A DNA stretch of 64,000 nt from positions 77,944 through 141,943 of the forward strand of contig JADJRU010000008.1 of assembly GCA_016712105.1 (NCBI GenBank), given 5' to 3'. The translations under genes were made by a program, and so were the position numbers. This DNA is from Ahniella sp. (GTDB lineage: Bacteria > Pseudomonadota > Gammaproteobacteria > Xanthomonadales > Ahniellaceae). Shown piece after piece: positions 58,791-64,000 of this stretch (position 1 is the stretch's first letter; each line of letters begins with the position of its first letter). The notes below the pieces were generated by a model. That model searched no databases. It worked only from the letters and a program-made list of their open reading frames with translations, and was not told the DNA's origin.

Positions 58791-61770
58791 GTGTTCACTG
58801 AATCCAACACCGTCGAAGCCTACGTCCGCGATCTGCTCGCAGGCCCGACCAAGGCGACCCCGCCAAACGCTGCGCAGGAACCCCGGCCCAGCTACGGCCC
58901 CGCCCCCAAAGGCATCGGCTGGCGCTACGCCGCCCCCTCCGAGGTGCCGCGCCAGATCCAGGAAGTGCTGGTCGAACCCTGGCTGCGCGAGGCACTGATC
59001 CGCCTGAACCCCGAGATTGCCGCCCAGCCCGACCGCGCCGACGAGGTGCTCTACAAGCTGCGCGCGATCGTGCTCACGGTGCAGGCCGGATGGGCTGGTG
59101 CGGGCCAACGAGGAGTTCACCGCCTGGCTGCGCGGCGAGACGCTCCATGCCCTTCGGCGCGAACGGCGAGCACGTGCCGGTGCGGCTGGTCGACCTGGAC
59201 CACCCGGCGCAGAACCAGTTCATCGTCACCAACCAGTAGACCTACCGGGCCGGCCACCGAGCGCCAGGCCGATCTGGTGCTCTTGGTCAACGGCCTGCCG
59301 CTGGTGCTGATCGAGGCCAAGACGCCGTCAGCAGCGCATCACCTGGGTCGACGGCGCGGTGCAGGTGCACGACGACTACGAGAAGTACGTGCCGGCGCTG
59401 TTCGTCTCCAACGTGTTCTCCTTCGCCACCGAAGGCAAGGCCTAGCGCTACGGCCTCATCCGCATGCCGATCGGACTGGGGGCCGTGGCGCGGACGACGG
59501 GGACGACAGCCAGCACGACCCGCTGAAGTCGCCAAGCCGGTCCGCCGGAGAGCCTGCTGCGGCCCGGCGTGGTGCTGGACATCCTGCAAAACTTTACCCT
59601 GTTCGCAACGGACAAGAAGCACCGGCGCATCAAGGTCATCTGCCGCTACCAGCAATACGAGACGACGAACAAGATGATCGCCCGCGTGGTGGCCGGGTAT
59701 CCGAAGAAGGGCCTCATCTGGCATTTCCAGGGCAGCGGCAAGAGCCTGCTGATGGTCTTCGCCGCGCAGAAGCTGCGGATGCACCCGAGGCTGGGCAATC
59801 CCACGGTGCTGATCGTGGTGGACCGCATCGACCTCGACACGCAGATCACCGCCACTTTCAACGCGGCGGATGTGGCGAACATGGTGGGCGTGGGCGACCG
59901 GCAGGAGCTACAACGGCTGATCAATCAGGACGTGCGCAAGGTGCTGATCACGACCATTCACAAGTTTGGCGAGGCCACAGGCGAGTGGAATGCCCGCAAG
60001 AACATCATCGTGATGGTGGACGAGGCGCACCGCACGCAGGAGGGCGACCTGGGCCGCAAGATGCGCGAGGCGCTGCCCAACGCCTTCCTCTTCGGCCTCA
60101 CCGGCACGCCGATCAACCGGGCGGACCGCAACACCTTCTGGGCCTTCGGCGCCGACGAGGACGAGCACGGCTACATGAGCCGCTACAGCTTCCAGGACAG
60201 CATCCGCGACAAGGCCACGCTGCCCCTGCACTTCGAAGCGCCCGAGGTGAAGCTGAAGATCGACAAGGCGGCGATCGACGAGGCCTTCAAGCAGATCACC
60301 GACGACATGAGCGAGCAGGACCGCGACGACCTCGCCAAACGCGCCGCCAAGATGGCCGTGCTGGTGAAGAACCCGGAGCGCGTGCGGGCCGTGGTGGAGC
60401 ACATCGTGCAGCATTACCAGACCAAGGTGGAGCCGAACGGCTTCAAGGCGCAGGTGGTATGCTTCGACCGCGAATGCTGCGTGCTCTACAAGGAGGTGCT
60501 GGACGAGCTGCTGCCGCCCGAGGCCAGCGCCATCGTCATGTCGGCAGGCGCCGCCAGAAGGACCAGCCCGAGGATGCGCCCTGCGCGACAAGGACGCCGA
60601 GGAGAAGCTGCTGGACAACTTCCGCGACCCCAACCACCCGCTGAAGTTCCTGATCGTCACCAACAAGCTGCTCACCGGTTTTGATGCGCCGATCCTTCAG
60701 GCCATGTACCTCGACAAGCCGATGAAGGACCACAACCTGCTCCAGGCGATCACCCGGACCAACCGGCCGTTCGGGGAAGAGAAGAAGCACGGGCTGATTG
60801 TGGACTACATCGGCATCTTCGACGACGTGGCGCAGGCGCTGGACTTCGACGAGAAGGCCGTGCAGCAGGTGGTCAGCAACATCCAGGAGCTGGCAAGGCC
60901 AGCTGCCCGAGCAGATGCAGAAGTGCCTGGCCTTCTTTCCCGGCGTGGACCGCACCGTCGGCGGCTACGAGGGCCTGATGGCCGCGCAGCAATGCCTGCC
61001 CAACAACGAGGCGCGGGACAAGTTCGCCGGCGAATACACCGTGCTCGGCAACATCTGGGAAGCGCTGTCACCCGACCCCGTGCCTGGGCCCCTACGAAAA
61101 GGATTACCACTGGCTCACGCAGGTGTATGAATCCGTCAAGCCGCCGAGCGGCAACGGCAAGCTGCTCTGGCATGCGCTGGGAGCCAAGACCATCGAACTG
61201 ATCAACCAGAACGTCCACGTCGAAGCGGTGCGCGATGACATCGAGACGCTGGTGCTGGATGCCGACCTGCTGGAAGGCATCCTGTCGAACCCCGACCCGC
61301 AAGAAGGCCAAGGAGATCGAGATCAAACTCATCGCGCCGGCTGCGCAAAGCATGCCGGCAACCCGAAGTTCACCAAACTCTCCGCGAACGGCTGGAGGCG
61401 TTGAAGGAGCGCCACGAATCCGGGCAGATGAACAGCCTCGAGTTTCTGAAACAACTGCTGGAAATCGCCAAGGAAACACTGCAAGCCGAGAAGGACATCC
61501 CGCCCGAAGAGGACGAGGATCGGGGCAAGGCGGCGCTGACCGAGCTGTTCAACGAGGTCAAGACGGCCGAGACGCCCATCATGGTTGAGCGGATCGTCGC
61601 GGATATCGATGAGATCGTTCGATTCGTGCGGTTCCCGGGCTGGCAAGGCACGCTGGGCGGAGAACGCGAAGTGAAGAAGGCGTTGCGCAAAGGCACTGTC
61701 CAAGTACAAATTGCATGCCGATGTGGATCTGTTTGAGAAGGCATTCGGTGACATACGACAGTATTATTAG
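58791..61770 (+). pseudogene. hsdR: Type I restriction endonuclease subunit HsdR, many frameshifts
   Basis: About 993 residues when rejoined, the normal HsdR length. N-terminal nuclease: DLVLLVNGLPLVLIEAKTP with the E-x-K motif. Helicase motor: Walker A FQGSGKSLLM, VVDRIDLDTQI, DEAH in VDEAHRTQEGD, and LTGTPINRADRN. Later pieces are QAITRTNRPFGEEKKHGLIV and a C-terminal LSKYKLHADVDLFEKAF ending at a TAG at 61770. At least eight lesions occur, including amber codons near 59237 and 59452 at sites where Tyr would fit. It follows hsdS directly and would translocate and cut unmodified DNA. Confidence 0.88.
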
Positions 61771-61797
61771 CCTTTTGACCTGCGGCTCGGAGCTAAA

Positions 61798-63129
61798 ATG
61801 CGTATCCGACCAAAGAACTTGATGATTCCGGATGGAAGCCCGTTTCAATACGACGTGTTGAGCCGAAAGAAGACTGCCGACTCACTAACCGAACTAGTCA
61901 AGTCATCAATAGATGGGCTCGTGCTTTCACTTCACGCCCCATGGGGATTCGGTAAAACGACATTCCTGAGCATGTGGCGAAAGCAGCTTCACTTAGACGG
62001 ATTTCGTACTCTGTACTTCAATGCATGGGAATCAGATTTCTCTGACGACGCACTAGTAGCGCTTATCGGTGAATTCGGTTTGGTGGTGACCGAGTTTCAA
62101 AGGCAGTTGGATCCAACGGAGTTTCCCCTCGAAGAGCAAATTGCCAAGGTCAAGAAAATTGGTGGCAAATTGATTCGTCGAGCAATTCCGGCGGCCATTC
62201 GTATTGCATCAGCAGGTCTCTTGGATACTGATGATTTTCTGGGGAAGTCACTTGCAGAAGTCGGTGAGAAATTCGCGGAAAGCGAGATCCAACGATTCGA
62301 AGAGTCTAAGCGGACTATGGCTTCATTCAAGTCTCAAATTGAATTGGTTGCCAGGGAATTTTCAGCGCTTGACCAAAGTGGAGTAAGTAGACCCATTGTG
62401 ATCATTGTCGATGAGCTAGATCGATGTCGTCCAGACTACGCAATTAGAGTACTGGAGTGCATCAAACATCTATTCTCCGTTGAAGGCATTGTATTCGTGG
62501 TTGCAATAGACAGAACTCAGCTGAGTCATTCCGTGTCAAATCAGTATGGTGCCGGGATGGATTCAGAGGGGTACCGGAGACTTTTCGACCTTGAGCTCAA
62601 TCTCCCGGAGCCGACGACGGAGCAATTCACAGATGCGTTGTTTGCGCAATTTGACTTGGATGCGTATTTTTCGAAACGTGAAGGACAGATGGGAAGATAC
62701 GATCGCAGTCAATTCAAGGAATGCTTTGATCTGCTGTTCTCTTCACTGCAGTCCTCCTTGAGGCCGCCAACGGGCATTTTCTTGGCTCGTATATTTTGCT
62801 CGGTTGACCCCAAGTAACTATCGCTTGAATCCATTCTTTGTATCCGCACTAATTGCTATTAAAGTCCATAATCCAGGCCTGTACCAAAAGTCGTCACCAA
62901 ACATGCCGACGAAAGGACATTCTTTCGTTCTTCGAGGAACGTGATCCGAAAGCAAGGCTGTTTTCGTCCGATATTGGTTTCACTTAATGGAAGCGAAAGC
63001 CTTATTGCTGCATTTGCAGATCGTAATGCCTTGCCCGATGCAGTTGCACGATTCAAGAATCTGGAACATCGTAGTAAAGATGAAAATCGAAAGAGGAGGG
63101 TTCTCGAGCTATTCAAGCGCCTGAGATAA
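61798..63129 (+). pseudogene. KAP-family P-loop NTPase, C-terminus frameshifted
   Basis: About 443 residues when rejoined; the intact first 339 codons carry the KAP NTPase domain. Walker A is HAPWGFGKTTFLSMW (about residues 46-60), YFNAWESDF follows, and Walker B is VIIVDELDRCRPDYA (about 201-215) with the KAP-typical IKHLFSVEGIVFVVAIDR. From 62805 the frame changes three times: LTPSNYRLNPFFVSALIAIK, then DILSFFEERDPKARLF, then LIAAFADRNALPDAVARFKN to the stop at 63129. GC content is visibly lower than in the flanking genes, suggesting recent transfer. KAP proteins are membrane-associated ATPases often found in defence islands. Confidence 0.83.
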
Positions 63130-63253
63130 GGTCAAGTGCTGGCATGGCGCGAATTGTTCTTAACAAGCTCGACCTCATTGCAGATTTTAACTAAATTCGT
63201 TTCACCATCGTAAAGCATTTCCGGGTAACCGAGCATTGCCGATTCAGCGCGTG

Positions 63254-64000
63254 TCAGTTGGCCCGGCTCCCGCGGCACTCAGGAAAACGCGAGCATCCAA
63301 GGAACGTGCTCTGGGTCTGCCGAGCCACACGTTTGACCATGGGTGCCTGGCAGAGTGGACACGATGGCGCTTCTGGTAGCGGCTGTGGTGCTGTTGGCTT
63401 CGGAGCCGTGGTTTGAGTCGGAGCGGGAGCAGGGAGCTGGGATCCCCGTTGCACTGATTGAACCAGCGCCAGCAAATCTGGGCCGGCAATCAAGTCGATC
63501 GGTTTTGCCTTCGGCGGAAGGATCTTGCTTCTGGTGTGAAGTCTCCGGTGGTCCACGATGATGACGGTTGTTGCGTGATGGTGCGTCAGGAGTCCGAACT
63601 GTTCGCGCACTATGGGTTGCGCCGACACGCTGTGTGCGCCGGTGTTTACATTGCACCAGCTTGGTCTGGTCGTCGCGTTTCAGGATGAGGTCGATGCCGC
63701 CGTCCGCGCCGGCTTGCCCGGTTTCCTGAACTTGGTAACCGCTTCGTCTGTAAGCCTCGGAGACCAATTGTTCGAGTTCGCGCCAGTTCATGGCGCGAAG
63801 AGATCGAAAGTCCTGTTTGTGCCTCGAGGAGTTTTGTCGGTTCTTCCTGCTGATGAACGAAAGGATCGCTGCAATCGCGAACGGGCTGGCGATCAGCCAG
63901 AACACTGACCTCAGATTGCCGGTGGCGAGTTGTTGTTGTCCCAGGTTTCTGAGGATTGGATTCTGGACTTGGCTTAGAACATTCGGCAGCAGTTGTGCGG
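63254..64000 (-). CDS. Mrr-like restriction endonuclease with membrane anchor and topoisomerase zinc finger (5' end outside window, one frameshift)
   Basis: The frame enters from the window edge. A hydrophobic helix (FWLIASPFAIAAILSF) precedes the Mrr-type nuclease fold: LEQLVSEAYRRSGYQV, then GADGGIDLIL and LVQCKH supply the D-x-n-Q/E-x-K catalytic pattern. Near 63640 the frame changes and continues PIVREQFGLLTHHHATTVII. A Pro-rich linker leads to a C-terminal zinc finger of the topoisomerase IA type, CPLCQAPMVKR...FLGCSRFPECRG, with four cysteines. Such proteins are thought to cleave modified or foreign DNA at the membrane. It is convergent with the KAP gene. Confidence 0.82.

Noticed and set aside
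59230..59460. Stop-codon readthrough or recoding of TAG as Tyr in hsdR
   Set aside because: The two amber codons sit among many one-base frameshifts in the same gene, so base errors are simpler, and intact genes end normally at TAG and TGA.
44483..64000. A prophage or integrative element covering the whole island
   Set aside because: No integrase, tRNA, attachment repeats or phage structural genes are visible in the window, though either end could lie outside it.

Overview
The window reads as a GC-rich gammaproteobacterial chromosome, most likely Xanthomonadales/Lysobacterales (Rhodanobacteraceae- or Ahniella-like). This is inferred from the gene families (RlmM, LptE, a 450-residue AAA+/TPR operon, CadC-type regulators with TolB-like propellers, long secreted beta-propeller proteins) and from dispersed CTTCTCCCG/CGGGAGAAG hairpin repeats. 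No rRNA, tRNA, CRISPR array, integrase or full-length transposase was seen.

Layout. 1-23 kb is ordinary chromosome with mostly intact genes: an M28 peptidase coupled to corA, rlmM, a DUF4870 membrane protein, a DUF5916 outer-membrane protein, a tricorn-type protease, a P-type cation ATPase, acnA, a Spy/CpxP-like protein divergent from a two-component pair with a broken kinase, a 1070-residue BNR propeller protein and a YfcC/DcuC-like carrier. 23-44 kb is housekeeping: an EF-G-like GTPase, a CadC-like regulator, an overlapping AAA+/membrane/TPR operon, leuS-lptE-holA-nadD, an M20 amidohydrolase, trhO-rluA, a globin, a PPOX protein and a double cupin. 44.5-64 kb is an accessory island: a 0.75-kb repeat array, an Hsp70-TPR protein coupled to a Cys-rich small protein, a MITE-like insertion inside a REP element, a RecQ-phosphoribosyltransferase fusion coupled to a DprA-like protein, a type I restriction locus with two hsdM genes, a HigB/HigA-ImmA toxin-antitoxin pair inserted between hsdM and hsdS, hsdR, a KAP-family NTPase of lower GC, and a membrane-anchored Mrr-like endonuclease with a topoisomerase-type zinc finger.

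Sequence quality. From about 23.6 kb onward many genes carry single-base frameshifts, including essential ones (leuS, holA, nadD). In nearly every case one inserted or deleted base, often in a homopolymer, restores a full-length family member. The simplest reading is uncorrected sequencing or assembly indels, not gene decay. Broken genes are annotated over their whole reconstructed span.

The best candidate for an under-described system is the island at 45.4-64 kb. Its RecQ/PRTase/DprA module combines the same three activity types as the competence proteins ComFA (helicase), ComFC (phosphoribosyltransferase-like) and DprA, but sits next to restriction genes and not competence genes.
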